From: Capra hircus
Lineage: Eukaryota; Chordata; Mammalia; Artiodactyla; Bovidae
Assembly (NCBI RefSeq): GCF_001704415.2
Contig: NC_030813.1
Location: 11,054,001-11,118,000 of the forward strand
Reading direction: 5' to 3'
Length of the DNA: 64,000 nt
Below the pieces are notes generated by a model, which saw only the letters and a program-made list of their open reading frames with translations, was not told the DNA's origin and did not search any database. The position numbers and the translations under genes were made by a program. Positions 46,976 through 58,522 of the stretch are shown here, one piece after another; within the stretch, counting starts at the first letter, position 1, and each line of letters begins with the position of its first letter.

Positions 46976-48377
46976 TGAGTACTTTAGCAGAAAAGTTTTC
47001 TGAATAAGAATCAGACTATTACACAGGAATTCTGTGGAGAGGGAATTCATTGTGGATCAGTGGCACACAGAAAGGAAAAGCTTTTCCAAGGAGCTGATGG
47101 ACTCCCTGGCTTATATGATGTGCAGGTAGAATCGAGTCTTTGCAAAGATGGTGTGTGTCTCAGAGTTTCTCCATAAGGATTTGCTGACTGAAGCACTGAG
47201 GATACATATCCCTAACCTATTAAAATTCTTCATCAGTGTGCGTGGATTGTATTAGGCTTAAATGACTTTGAGAGACAAAACGTTGAAAGTCACCAGCTTG
47301 AATGATGCAGACTGGAAAAGAATTTTCTTTAAAGATGTGCACATGGCAAAGTTTAGTAAGCAGAATAAAATTTAAAACAACACACCAAGATAGGTGGAAG
47401 CAGAAGAACTAGAAAAACAAAAACACCTTTCGTGGCATTCTCCTTTAAACACTGAGGTCAGACTAGCAGAAAGCAATTATAGGGAATGAAGAGAAAACCG
47501 ATAACCTGGAAATGTTTCTAATTAACAAAATAATCCTTCTACCATGAGCACTGGGCAATTTTAATGTTTCTGCTATTAAGGTCTAGAGATCTCCTAGTTA
47601 TCTGGAAAAGACACATGACCTGAGAGGATAATCAGTCCAATTGATAATTCCATGGTGTCCTTTTCAGGGAAGGGTGTGGAGAAGCAGTGAGCAGAATAAA
47701 TTGTTGGTTAAAAAAAAAAAAAAAAGGCAAGTAGTTGGAATAACCAGATCTAATGAGAGCAAAAGTCATTTTCATCATTCTATAAAACATGAATTTCAGG
47801 ATCAGGACAATGGTGTGACTTTTTTAAAGTATGTCTCTAGCTTGATAGTAAATTTGAAATTTTTACTTAATTAGAGAGGGAAAATCTGAGTGCTCATACC
47901 CTTCTTAGTAACATGATTTCATCAGAATTTACTGCCCTTTCTAAGTCTAGTTAATCATCTCAGGGAATCTCGTGTCCACTCTACCTATATCTACCAAAAA
48001 GTAAATCTGCCTCACCTCATCCGATATTCCATGTACAAAATCTACCTGATTCCCGTCTACCTGTGTGGGAGACAGTTGCATGCATTTTCACTATGCTGGC
48101 ACTGTTATCATATACACTGCCTAAAGCAGCTTTAACTGAGTATTTTTCCAAAGTTTCAGCATATCTATCATGCTAGATACTAAAAACAGAAAATTAGAGT
48201 GTGTTACAGTTTCAGATATGTAGGGAACACTTAGATAGGAATATAATTGCTTTATAAGTTTCTGATCTTTAGGATTAAAACAATAACAATGGCACAAAGT
48301 ATGAGAAAGTGCATGCAAATGCACCCCTTTTCTTATAATCATTGTAGCATCTTCTCCCCCTGCATCCCTTCTCTCAT
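46976..48377. other. Unassigned intronic sequence
   Basis: It holds an A16 run near 47710. No recognised repeat family or coding frame. Confidence 0.45.
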
Positions 48378-48386
48378 ACGCACACA

Positions 48387-48422
<36 letters not shown>

Positions 48423-48426
48423 TGCA
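48378..48426 (+). repeat. (CA)n microsatellite
   Basis: A run of alternating C and A with interspersed CG steps, followed by 'cgtgtgc'. The core has about 16 uninterrupted CA units. Confidence 0.95.
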
Positions 48427-48454
48427 ATTTAACAGCAGAGACAACCCCAGCTTT

Positions 48455-48660
48455 GGATTTCAAATCTGAAACTAATGTCCTGTGTCACCTTCAGCAAGAC
48501 CTAAATAAAACACCTTGCATCTCAGCTTCCTCAGCTATAAAGAAGGGATAATACTATCTGTCTTGCCAGGTTGCTTTGAGGATTAGAAATAATCTATATC
48601 AAGCAAGTGTCTGGAATATAGACGGTGATCAATAAAAGTTAGAAATTATGTTAGCTGTTA
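48455..48660 (+). mobile_element. MIR SINE
   Basis: 'tgtgtcaccttcagcaagac', 'tcagcttcctcagctataaa' and 'gtgatcaataaaagttag' follow MIR order. It is ancient. Confidence 0.75.
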
Positions 48661-49056
48661 TTCAGACAATAAAAGGAGAGTCAGAGTAGGAAAAGTCTAA
48701 ACAAACATTTTCAGAATATAAAATAGGAAATGCAAACATCCTGTTATTAAAGCTGTGATTAACAGAGACAAGAAGGAACATACCAAGAAAAGAGATGAAA
48801 GAAGAAATATGGGCATCCCAATAGCCCTAAAATGGTCTAACATAGAAGGAATGAAGTTAGAAACAAAGTCTGTCCAGACCAATGCATATAAATGCCACCC
48901 ATTATAAAATACCTACAGGAAAAACTGAAGTAGTATAAATTGAATTAATAATAAAAACGTTTGGGACACAAATATACCTGATAAGGAAACAGGTTGGAGT
49001 TTCTTCAGGCAAATTTGAAGCTATAGGCTATTCTACCAAATGATGCAAAGACTCCT
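48661..49056. other. Intronic sequence, nothing assigned
   Basis: AT-rich, about 400 nt. Ends at the left target-site duplication of the next BovB. Confidence 0.45.
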
Positions 49057-49595
49057 CAGTTCAGTTCAGTTCAGTCTCTCAGTCGTGTCTGACTCTTTGT
49101 GACCCCATGAATTGCAGCACGCCAGGCCTCCCTGTCCATCGCCAACTCCCAGAGTTCACTCAGACTCACATCCATCGAGTCAGTGGTGCCATCCAGCCAT
49201 CTCATCCTCTGTCGTCCCCTTCTCCTCCTGCCCCCAGTCCCTCCCAGCATCAGAGTCTTTTCCAATGAGTCAACTCTTCGCATGAGGTGGCCAAAGTACT
49301 GGAGTTTCAGCTTTAGTATCATTCCTTCCAAAGAAATCCCAGGACTGATCTCCTTCAGAATGGACTGGTTGGATCTCTTTGCAGTCCAAGGGACTCTCAA
49401 GAGTCTTCTCCAACACCACAGTTCAAAAGCATCAATTCTTCGGCACTCAGCTTTCTTCACAGTCCAACTATCACATCCATACATGACTACTGGAAAAACC
49501 ATAGCCTTAACTAGACGGACTTTTGTTAGCAAACTAATGTCTCTGCTTTTCAATATGCTGTCTAGGTTGGTCATAACCTTCCTTCCAAGGAATAA
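49057..49595 (-). mobile_element. BovB LINE 3' end with perfect 12-bp TSD
   Basis: It starts with four 'cagtt' units of the 3' tail and ends in the LLLGRKVMTNLDS-coding region. The last 167 codons are open on the minus strand. Target-site duplication gcaaagactcct occurs at 49045-49056 and 49596-49607. It is relatively little diverged. Confidence 0.95.
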
Positions 49596-49724
49596 GCAAA
49601 GACTCCTATATAATCCTAATTCAGTTTATTTCTGGATATTTTTCTTCACATTGTATTATATTTAAACATAATCTAGATACATTTACTGCCTGCTCAGATG
49701 GCTTTTTTAAATGCTATTTTATAT

Positions 49725-49865
49725 TAATTATTTTTTAAAAAGCTTTTAATTTTGTGTTGGAGTATAACCAATTAACAACGTTATGGTAGGTTCAGCTGAA
49801 CAGCAAAGGGACTCAGCATACATATACATGTATCCATTCTCCCCCAGACTCTCCTCTTATCCTAT
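49725..49865 (-). mobile_element. L1 3'-UTR fragment
   Basis: 'tgttggagtataaccaatta', 'gttcagctgaacagcaaagg' and 'acatatacatgtatccattc' match the reverse of a ruminant-type L1 3' end. Confidence 0.7.
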
Positions 49866-49924
49866 TTTGGGATATTCTTGCTATTTGGCTACTGCAACTC
49901 ATCCACTTCATTATTTTAGCACTT

Positions 49925-50260
49925 GATGTCATTCAGGGTTCAACTCATGTATCACCCCAAGCCAGAGGCCTTCCCTGATGACTAGAGCCAAAGCACTTCC
50001 TCCCATTTCTGTCTCTTTTTAAGAGCTTCCTGTCATATTGACTTCACTGCATTTCAGCACCCAGAATTATTTAATTCAAGTGTGTGTTTCTAGTAATAGT
50101 ATGTAACATGCATACTAATAGTTGAGTATATTTCCAATAATTATATTTAACTAGAATGTAAGTTCTCTGAAGAGGAGACCTCTGTCTTCTTGATTGCTGC
50201 ACTCTAATACATAAGAGTAGCTTGATAATTATGGACTGAATGACTGATTAACTGTGATAG
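49925..50260 (+). mobile_element. L2 LINE 3' portion
   Basis: 'cagaggccttccctgatgac' and 'tagaatgtaagttctctgaa' follow the L2 3' end, closing in 'tgaatgactga'. It is ancient. Confidence 0.7.
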
Positions 50261-50956
50261 GATGGGCACCATAAACATTTGGTATAAGCATAGGCAAGTT
50301 TTGATATGTTTGAAAACTAATGTAATATAAACTGCGTAGATATTTTATTTCTCAAACACCCACAAAAAATTCAGTCACCGATGATGTTCTTCATGGTGGC
50401 CCCAGAAGCTATTTCTTGCTATTTACTCATATGATCACTGTAGAATTTAATCTTTATTTTCCTCATATTATCATTAACTGAATAATTTACAAAGAAATTT
50501 AGTTTTTTACTATATTTTAGATATTAAGCAATAGGAAAGCAGTGTTAATTGCCTATTCTTATTGCATTTCACCATATATAACTCAACAAAGAACAAATCT
50601 CAGAATAGGTGTTCAGTTCATTTGCTCAAATGGTTTTCTTTTTCAGTGCCGCTGTTGAAAGTCAAAATCTTTTGTGAGACCTCTCTTGGTTCTACATGTT
50701 TGACTAAACCTCTTTTCTTCTTTATCACAATATACGTGGCTTTGCCATTCAAACTTCTGCATACAAAACTGATGAAACAAAACTTTCACAGAAATAGGTA
50801 GATTGATGATGTAAGACTTGGAAAGAGTTTGGCTCTCACACACAGAACATGGATAGACACTCATTTTGGCAGACAAAGACACTAATTATTTTAGTTGTAC
50901 TTTCCCAGGAAATTACACTGATGGGAGTAAACTATAAAATAAAATTACCTGGTGCT
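50261..50956. other. Unassigned intronic sequence
   Basis: No recognised repeat and no coding frame with support. Confidence 0.45.
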
Positions 50957-51172
50957 AAGGTGGGCTTTCTTGGTGGCTCAGAAGGTAAAGTATCTGCCTG
51001 CAAAGCAGGAGACCTGAGTTCGATCCCTGTATTTGGAAGATTCCTTGGAGAAGGGAATGGCAACCTACCCCTGGAGAGTATTCTTGCCTGGAGAGTTCCA
51101 TGGACAGAGGAGCCTGGCTGGCTACAGTCCACAGGGTCACAGAGTTGGACACAACTGAGCTACTAACACACT
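50957..51172 (+). mobile_element. Bov-tA SINE
   Basis: Head 'gggctttcttggtggctcag', B-box-like 'gagttcgatccc', tail 'ttggacacaactgagctac'. Confidence 0.94.
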
Positions 51173-51245
51173 GGCACCCTGGCAAGATGTTACAGTACTT
51201 CTATATTCAAATTTAGAGGGATCAAGGGATTATTTATATTGTGTG

Positions 51246-51455
51246 CATGCTCAGTCACTCAGTCTGATTCTGTGACCCAGTGGACTATAGCCCACCAGGC
51301 TTTTCTGTCCATGTAATTTTTCAGGCAAGCCTACTGGAGTGAGTTACCATTTCCTTCTCCAGGGGATCTTCCCAACCCAGGGATTGAACCTATGAGTCCT
51401 GCATCTCCTGCATTGGCAGGTGCATTCTTTACCATTGCCCCACCTTGGAAGCACT
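51246..51455 (-). mobile_element. Bov-tA SINE
   Basis: 'catgctcagtcactcagtc' to 'gccccaccttggaagc'. It lies tail to tail with the copy 74 nt upstream. Confidence 0.9.
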
Positions 51456-51775
51456 TTAAGTATAATATATGTGAAAAAAAAGAAGATCCATGAATAAACT
51501 GAATTAGGATTATATAGGAGCCTTTGGATCATATGGTAGAAGAGTCCGTAGCTTCAAGTTTGCCTACATCTCATGCATCCCAGAAGTCTAGCCATCCAAC
51601 TCTGAGAAGGGTCAGTCACCTTAGTTGCTGGTGCTTCTGACAAGGAGCAGGAAGTCAGATCTCAGGATGAATATCTGCAATAAACCAGTCCATCAGCAAG
51701 CGTAATCTCTTTCTGCTGCTCCAGTTGCCTAACTAAACAAAGGGGAAAAAAGAGTTTATAGGAGGTTACAGAATA
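51456..51775. other. Short intronic stretch between SINEs
   Basis: No recognised repeat or frame. It contains 'gaattaggattatataggag', which also occurs in inverted form ('cctatataatcctaattcag') at 49604-49623. Confidence 0.5.
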
Positions 51776-51996
51776 AACTTCCCAGGTGGTGCTAGTGGTA
51801 AAGAACCTGCCTGCCAATGCAGGAGACGTAATAGAGGTGGGTTTGATCCCTGGATTGGGCAGATTCCCCTGAAGTAGGAAATGGCAACCTGGTTCAGTAT
51901 TCTTGCCTGGAAAATCCCATGGACAGTGGAGCCTGGCGGGTTACAGTCCAGGGGGTTGCAAAGAGTTGGACACGACTGAACGACTGAGCCCACAGA
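51776..51996 (+). mobile_element. Bov-tA SINE
   Basis: Head 'acttcccaggtggtgctag', 'tttgatccctggattgggc', tail 'ttggacacgactgaacgac'. Confidence 0.93.
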
Positions 51997-52074
51997 GTAA
52001 GCACTTTTTTTCTATAGAGCACAATTTAGTGTTTTTTACTGTATTCACTCATTTAATGTTCTCAATAACTGTGC

Positions 52075-52200
52075 CAGGTAAACAATATCAATTGTGATTT
52101 ATTTAATGGATAAGAAACCTGAAGTCCAGAGAGTTTGGGGAAATTGCTTAAGACACAAGCCTCCTGAGCTCACACTCTTAACTACGGAGCTCTGCTGCCC
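52075..52200 (-). repeat. MIR/L2-type ancient repeat
   Basis: 'ataagaaacctgaagtccag' and 'cacactcttaactacggagc' resemble the common MIR/L2 block. Weak. Confidence 0.4.
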
Positions 52201-52405
52201 CACCAAAATAAATAGGAATGATTTATGACAGATATTAGCTTCAGTGAGAAGAACTGGCAAGATTTTGACCCTGAATTATAGGAAAAAAATAAAAGTGTTG
52301 CCCAGAAATATAAATAATTCAAAGATTCACATGCGGGTATGAGTATATCTATAATAGTGAATACAGCAGAACGGAAGCTTCGGTTGGTGTTGTCATTTGT
52401 TAACT

Positions 52406-52592
52406 CAGTGCCAGTCTCTCTGTCCTGTCTGACACTTTGCAACCCCACAGACTGTAGCCCACCAGTCAGTCTCCTCTGTGTCCATGGAATTTTCCAGGCA
52501 AGAATACTGGAGTGGGTAGCCATTTTCTCCTCCAGGGGATCTTCCCGACCAAGGGATCAAACCCAGGTCTCCTCCACTGCAAACAGAGGCCC
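52406..52592 (-). mobile_element. Bov-tA SINE
   Basis: 'cagtctctctgtcctgtctg' to 'caggtctcctccactgcaa', lacking most of the tRNA head. Confidence 0.9.
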
Positions 52593-54328
52593 ATGAACAG
52601 GTTTGAAGTATTTGTTGCCGATTCACCATGAGACTAAAAGATTCTGCCAACATATAAACAATCTATATCAAAAGCAACCGGTTGCTTCATCCAGAATCTT
52701 TTTTTTTTTTTTCCTGCAGTGAAATGTTCTTGTTGAAGCACGCAGTACAGTAATTCATATTGTGACACAAATTTTTTATCTTCTCTCAAGAATCACAGTG
52801 AGAATATGGCAATGTTGCTATAAGGATGGCATTCCAAAAATACAGGGGCTAAATAGAAAGATATTTCTCACTCATATAACTATCTGGAAAATGGGCAGGC
52901 AGTGTAGGAGAGTTAGACAGCTCTGTTCTACATGATTATCCAGGGCCCCAGTTTGGCAGGTATTCAACATATACACAGTCTCCACTCCTGAGTCCAAGGC
53001 ATGTGATGCGGTTGTAGCCATATTACAGCTGGCAGTAAGTAGAAAAGGGGAAATCTAGGGAGAGTGACTTTAAGATACTTTTACATCATTTTGTCTTACT
53101 TAAACTGGAGTGACTCATATGAAGGTAGCTAAATTCAAGAGATTATGAAATATAATCTCTAGCTGGGAAGCCAGAGACTAGACAAAATAGTGATGTTCTG
53201 TTATACAAGGAAGAAAAGGAGACAAGCTAGTTTAGCCTTCTCTGCTATCGTGGAAATTATGTTCAGAGAGTTAAGCTAAAGTTAGACTATGGAGAATCTG
53301 AGACTGAATACTGAATTAAAACATTGCAGAAAATAGAAACACTAGTAAAAATAAAATAAATTTCAGTTGTTATGTAAAATAGATAAGAACTGTTGCACTT
53401 ATTGGCTTGTAATCAGCTCCTTTATCAGAGTTTCTATAGATGAATTCATCGACAAATTCAAGATGTATAGGAGAACCTTTTGTGAGGCGAATTCTCACAG
53501 ATTGCATACATAACTGGCGTTTTTGCATTACGCTATACTCTTGCTCCAGTGAAAGAGTGCAATGGGAAATGCGTCAATTCTGTGATAAGGATCTGGTTCA
53601 ATGATTTATCGAGGAAACACTTTCAGGAAAAGCTTATAAGGGAAAATGTGGAACAGGAAAAAGCAGAGCATGATGTAGTCTTAGAAAAGTCAGGCCTCGA
53701 CTAGATCTGCAGGGAAAGAGCTAATCACACAAATTGTCTGACCTTGAAGCAAGCTGGTCAGGCTATCACACCCCTGAATCAGCCAATCACCGGACACGGG
53801 CCATCTCTGGAAAGTGGCAAGAGATGCATGACTTCCTGTCTAGTGGCTCCTATTTGACAAGGCAGTACTCAGTCTCCCCAGCTGGTCAGAAATAGGGTGT
53901 TTCTTTCAGTGGAGGAAAAGGCATTCAACCTCTACCACTGCCCCATCCACACCTTGTACCATAAAGCTATACTTGCTTCTCATGGTACACTCACTCACCC
54001 AGGCACAATTTTTCCACAATTGTGAACATAATTCCTGGGGAAACCTATAAGAGGAAGGTCATTAGGAGAAACTGCAGCCTCATTGCTGCAGCCAATTCCA
54101 AAGCTGAAACCAACGCACATTTTCTCCATATTCTCCCACATCTATATCCCTACTCTGGCTTTCCTCCTCCTGTGGGTAGCAGTTCTGCTGGTATGGAAGG
54201 CTGACCTGGTGTGTCGAGTAGTTTCAGGACCAACTTCAGTAGCAGCAGCTTTAGTTTGTCCCACTAATTCTTTTCTTGTAATTTTCTCTGAGAATTATGA
54301 CAGAGGAAGGCTATGCCTGGATAAAGAT
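52593..54328. other. Unassigned intronic block
   Basis: T14 run near 52699. Segment 52830-53050 ('agatatttctcactcatat', 'tctgttctacatgattatcc') resembles an old LTR-like mammalian repeat. 53750-54300 is GC-richer and unassigned. No coding frame was seen. Confidence 0.4.
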
Positions 54329-54338
54329 AACTTATGAA

Positions 54339-55911
54339 GAACTGTACCAAAAAGATCTTCACGACCCAGTTAACCATGATGGTGTGATCACTCACCTAGA
54401 GCCAGACATCCTAGAATGTGAAGTCAAGTGGGCCTTAGGAAGCATCACTACAAACAAAGCTAGTGGAGGTGATGGAATTCCAGTTGAGCTATTTCAAATC
54501 CTGAAAGATGATGCTGTGAAAGTGCTGCATTCAGTATGTCAGCAAATTTGGAAAACTCAGCAGTGGCCACAGGACTGGAAAAGGTCAGTTTTCATTCCAA
54601 TCCCAAAGAAAGGCAATGCCAAAGAATGCTCAAACTACTACACAATTGCACTCATCTCATACACTAGTAAAGTAATGCTCAAAATTCTCCAAGCCAGGCT
54701 TCAGCAATATGTGAACCGTGAACTTCCAGATGTTCAAGCTGGCTTTAGCAAAGGCAGAAGAACCAGAGATCAAATTGTCAACATTCATTGGATCATCAAA
54801 AAAGCAAGAGATTTCCAGAAAAACATCTATTTCTGCTTTATTGACTATGCCAAAGCCTTTGACTATGTGGATCACAATAAACTGTGGAAAATTCTGAAAG
54901 AGATGGGGATCCCTGACCTGCCTCCTCAGAAATCTGTATGCAGGTCAGGAAGCAACAGTTAGAACTGGACATGGAACAGCAGACTGGAGCAAAATAGGAA
55001 AAGGAGTACGTCAAGGCTGTATACTGTCACCCTGCTTATTTAACTTATATGCAGAGTACATCAAGAGAAAAACTGGGCTGGATGAAGCACAAGCTGGAAT
55101 CAAGATTGCCGGGAGAAATTTCAATAACCTCAGATATGCAGATGACATCACCCTTATGTCAGAAAGTAAAGAAAAACTAAAGAGCTTCTTAAAGTGAAAG
55201 AGGAGAGTGAAAAATTTGGCTTAAAGCTCAACATTCAGAAAACGAAGATCATGGCATCTGGTCCCATCACTTCATGGCAAATAATGAGGAAACATTGGAA
55301 ACAGCGGTTGAATTTATTTTGGAAGGTGGGGGCTCCAAAATCACTGCAGATGATGATTGCAGCCGTGAAATTTAAAGACGCTACTCCTTGGAAGGAAAGT
55401 TATGACCAACCTAGACAGCGTATTAAAAAGCAGAGACATTACTTTGCCAACAAAATCCATCTAGTCAAGGCTATGGTTTTTCCAATAGTCATGCATGGAT
55501 GTGAGAGTTGGACTATAAAGAAAGCTGAGCACTGAAGAATTGAAGCTTTTGAACTGGGTGTTGAAGAAGACTCTTGAGAGTCCCTTGGACTGCAAGGAGA
55601 TCCAACCAGTCCATGCTAAAGGAAATCAGTCCTGGGTGTTCATTGGAAGAACTGATGTTGAAGCTGAAACTCCAATACTTTGGCCACCTGATGTAAAGAG
55701 CTGACTCATTTGAAAAGACCTTATGCCAGGAAAGATTGAGGGCAGGAGAAGGGGATGACAGAGGATGGGGTGGTTGGATGGCATCACCGACTCAATGGAC
55801 ATGAGTTTGGGTAGACTCCAGGAGTTGACGATGGACAGGGAGTCCTGGCGTGCTGTAGTCCATGGGATCGCAGAGTCGGACACAACTGAGCGACTGAACT
55901 GAACTGAACTG
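54339..55911 (+). mobile_element. BovB LINE, RT domain to 3' end, with 10-bp TSD
   Basis: It starts 'gaactgtaccaaaaagatc' and passes through about 200 open RT codons to 54962, then YADD (55135-55146) and SWTIKKAEH to the 'gaactgaact' tail. Duplication aacttatgaa is at 54329-54338 and 55912-55921. The frame is broken near 54910, 55190 and 55290. Confidence 0.95.
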
Positions 55912-55921
55912 AACTTATGAA

Positions 55922-57302
55922 ATATACTGTGGTAAACTCTGGTCTGGTGCCTAGCCTAGCCCTAATCAGGCTGTGGTGGCCATGCTTTCTCAATTATAGT
56001 TAGAATTAGGCATAGAAGTATCAGCAAGTAACCTAGTGATTTGAACGCCAAGGAGATTTCTCCCTGTATAGTAGCGGTTCTACTTATGTTGATCAGGGTC
56101 AATTGCCCCTGTGAGGATTGTAATTCATTTTCATGCCTGCTGGTCTACGCACACAAGGAGTCCAAAGTGAATGGACATAAGCTGCAACATTTAGGTGGCG
56201 ATCCTCTTCCTGGGCCTCCTGCTTGGGTCTCCCCTCCTTTGTGAACCAGAGCTTCTAGAACCACAGACTTTAAAGTTGTAAGATGGAAAGCACAAATACT
56301 CCAAATAAGCCACTGCAAATGATGGTGAATGGGTCTACTCTTACATCCACTCCTTAATTCCTGGACACAACTATACTACCCTTTAGAGACACAGAACAAA
56401 CCAATAGCTTTTAATTTAAGAGGTATGCTGCTGCTGCTGCTAAGTTGCTTCAGTCGTGTCCGACTCTGTGCAACCCCATAGACGGCAGCCCACCAGGCTC
56501 CTCCGTCCCTGGGATTCTCCAGGCAAGAACACTGGAGTGGGTTGCCATGTCCTTCTCCAATGCATGAAAGTGAAGAGTGAAAGTGAAGTCACTCAGTCGT
56601 GTCCAACTCTTAGCGACCCCATGGACTGCAGCCTACCAGGCTCCTCCACCCATGGGATTGTGTGTATCTAAAAGCTGGTACCTCAATTGCCTCTTTCCTG
56701 TGGTCCTTCACCCCTCTATCAGGTCAGCATCTCTGGATAGTGAGGCATGATAAGACTGGTGACTCCCATGGGCAGAAGCCTGCTATCACACTCCCTTTGT
56801 CAGGAGTGGTCCCCTTTAACCAAAGCAATATTATGTGAGCTACCATATCAGTGAGATAGACATTCCTTGAGGCCTTGCATAGCGATGATGGCCAAGGCTA
56901 TGTAAACTGAGAGAAGCAAATTTGTACTCTGAATATGTTTCAGCTGGGATCAGGATGAGTCACTGCCCTTTTCAGGAAGGATATGTGCAACATAATCAAT
57001 TTTCTACCGAGTGGTAGGGGAGTGCTGTTTCTGGAACTTAGAAGTGGTCTCTTACTGACAGGTCATGTACTTGGCAGTGGCTGTTACCAAAGCAGACTTG
57101 GGGAAAGGAAGCCCAGGAATGGTTTCCAACTTGCTTTCACAGATTCTGCATTCATATACCCATTGTTTCAGAGCTGGATTGGCTGAGGACAGAGGTTAGT
57201 GACATGTGGGAATGCTGGGAACTGGCTGAATGATCTGACTGCTGGGTTGTGCAGCACTTCTACATTGGATACTCTCTGGTGTGCATCCATGGGCAATACA
57301 AA
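55922..57302. other. Possible ERV-L internal remnant around a BOVA2 SINE
   Basis: 56041-56420 and 56690-57290 have a non-AT-rich texture and short frames. They loosely recall internal ERV-L sequence ('gatcagggtcaattgcccc'). No gag or pol motif can be pointed to, so this is tentative. Confidence 0.3.
56425..56662 (-). mobile_element. BOVA2-type dimeric SINE
   Basis: Two tandem Bov-A units. The first is 'gttgcttcagtcgtgtccga' through 'ccttctccaatgcatgaaag'; the second is 'gtgaagtcactcagtcgtg' through 'caggctcctccacccatgg'. A (CTG)4-like 'gctgctgctgctgc' precedes the first. This is the ruminant A-A dimer without a tRNA head. Confidence 0.9.
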
Positions 57303-57717
57303 GATCATCACATTTCTAGACAGCATATTAAAAGGCAAATACATGATTTTACCGACGAAAGTCCATCTCAAGAAAGCTGTGATTTTTTCAATAGTCATGT
57401 ATGGATGCTAGTGTTGGATCATAAGGAAGGCTGAGTGCTAAAGAATTGATGCTGTTGAACTGTGTTGTTGGAGAAGACTCTTGAGAGTCCCTTGGACAGC
57501 AAGGAGATCAAACCAGTCAATCCTTAAGGAAATCATTCATGAACATTCATTGGAAGGACTGATGCTGAAGCTGAAGCTCCATTACTTTGACACCTGATGT
57601 GAAGAGCTTACTCATTGGAAACGACCCTGATGCTGGAAAAGACTGAAGGCAGGAGAAGAGGGGGGCAACAGAGGATGAGATGGTTGGATGGCATCACTGA
57701 ATTAATGGACATGATGT
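57303..57717 (+). mobile_element. BovB LINE fragment, truncated at both ends
   Basis: It matches BovB from the 'agacagcatattaaaagg' region to 'ggatggcatcactgaatta' but lacks the terminal ~180 nt and the 'gaactgaact' tail. It is more diverged than the other copies. Confidence 0.88.
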
Positions 57718-58303
57718 AGAGGCATCAGTGAGACCATGATAGGTAACATGGGGTCTGGGCACTTACTTGTAAAGTTTACTTGTAGCCTTCATATCTTTTT
57801 GAAATCAGTTCCAGCTGTATCATTCCATCATATAATGAATAGCTGCTGGGTATGCTTGAACTTATGACTTGGTTGTTCTGTCACTATTAAACTTATGATA
57901 GTGAATTGTGACCACATGATTACTTTGAAAAATCCATGACAAACATAATCTCTTCCAGGGCCCAGTAGCATACCAGGAGCTACTGTTTGAATGATGTGCT
58001 ACAGAACCTCAAGGGTAAACACTGTGATTCTCCTCTGGGACCTGAACAAAACTCTTTCTGGTGTCCTTTTATACCACAGAGGCCACGGTACCAAGGGTCT
58101 GCCACAATGCATGGCCCAATTGGGAGGCCTGCTTAGACTTCAGACTTACCTCTTGCAGGGCTCTTTCTTGTTCTGGGTTCCACTCAAAACCAGCAGGTTT
58201 CTGCATCATTCAGTCGGTGACTCGGAGAAGTATTTCCTAGGTCAAAAAAAAAAAAAAGTGTCCAAAACCCAAAGAAGCCTATCGAGCTTTGTGCTTCTAT
58301 CTT
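57718..58303 (+). pseudogene. Probable ERV-L-type pol remnant
   Basis: A 104-codon frame at 57991-58305 contains ILLWDLNKTLSGVLLYHRG and Gln/Leu/Gly-rich text that recalls endogenous retroviral pol. It is a short, degraded relic with no neighbouring intact gene. The frame runs into an A14 run near 58243. The assignment is from memory and weak. No function is expected. Confidence 0.35.
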
Positions 58304-58306
58304 AGT

Positions 58307-58522
58307 GAAAGTGAAAGTGTTATTCACTCAGTTGTGTCCAACTCTTTGAGACCCCATGGACTGCAGTCCCCCAAGTTTCTCTGTCCATGGAATTCTGTAG
58401 GCAAGAATACTGGAGTGAGCTGCCATTCTCTCCATCAGGGGATCTTCCGAAGCCAGGGATCAAACCCAGGTGTCCTGCATAGCAGGCAGATTCTTTATTG
58501 TCTGAGCCACCAGGGAAGCCCC
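58307..58522 (-). mobile_element. Bov-tA SINE with 11-bp TSD
   Basis: 'gttattcactcagttgtgtc' to 'gagccaccagggaagcccc'. The perfect repeat tctatcttagt flanks it at 58296-58306 and 58523-58533. Confidence 0.95.

Noticed and set aside
48121..48444. Val/Cys-rich frame on the minus strand
   Set aside because: Its distinctive part is a translation of the CA microsatellite.
54297..54962. 221-codon open frame as a gene
   Set aside because: Apart from its first codons it is BovB reverse transcriptase, lies between target-site duplications and is frameshifted downstream.
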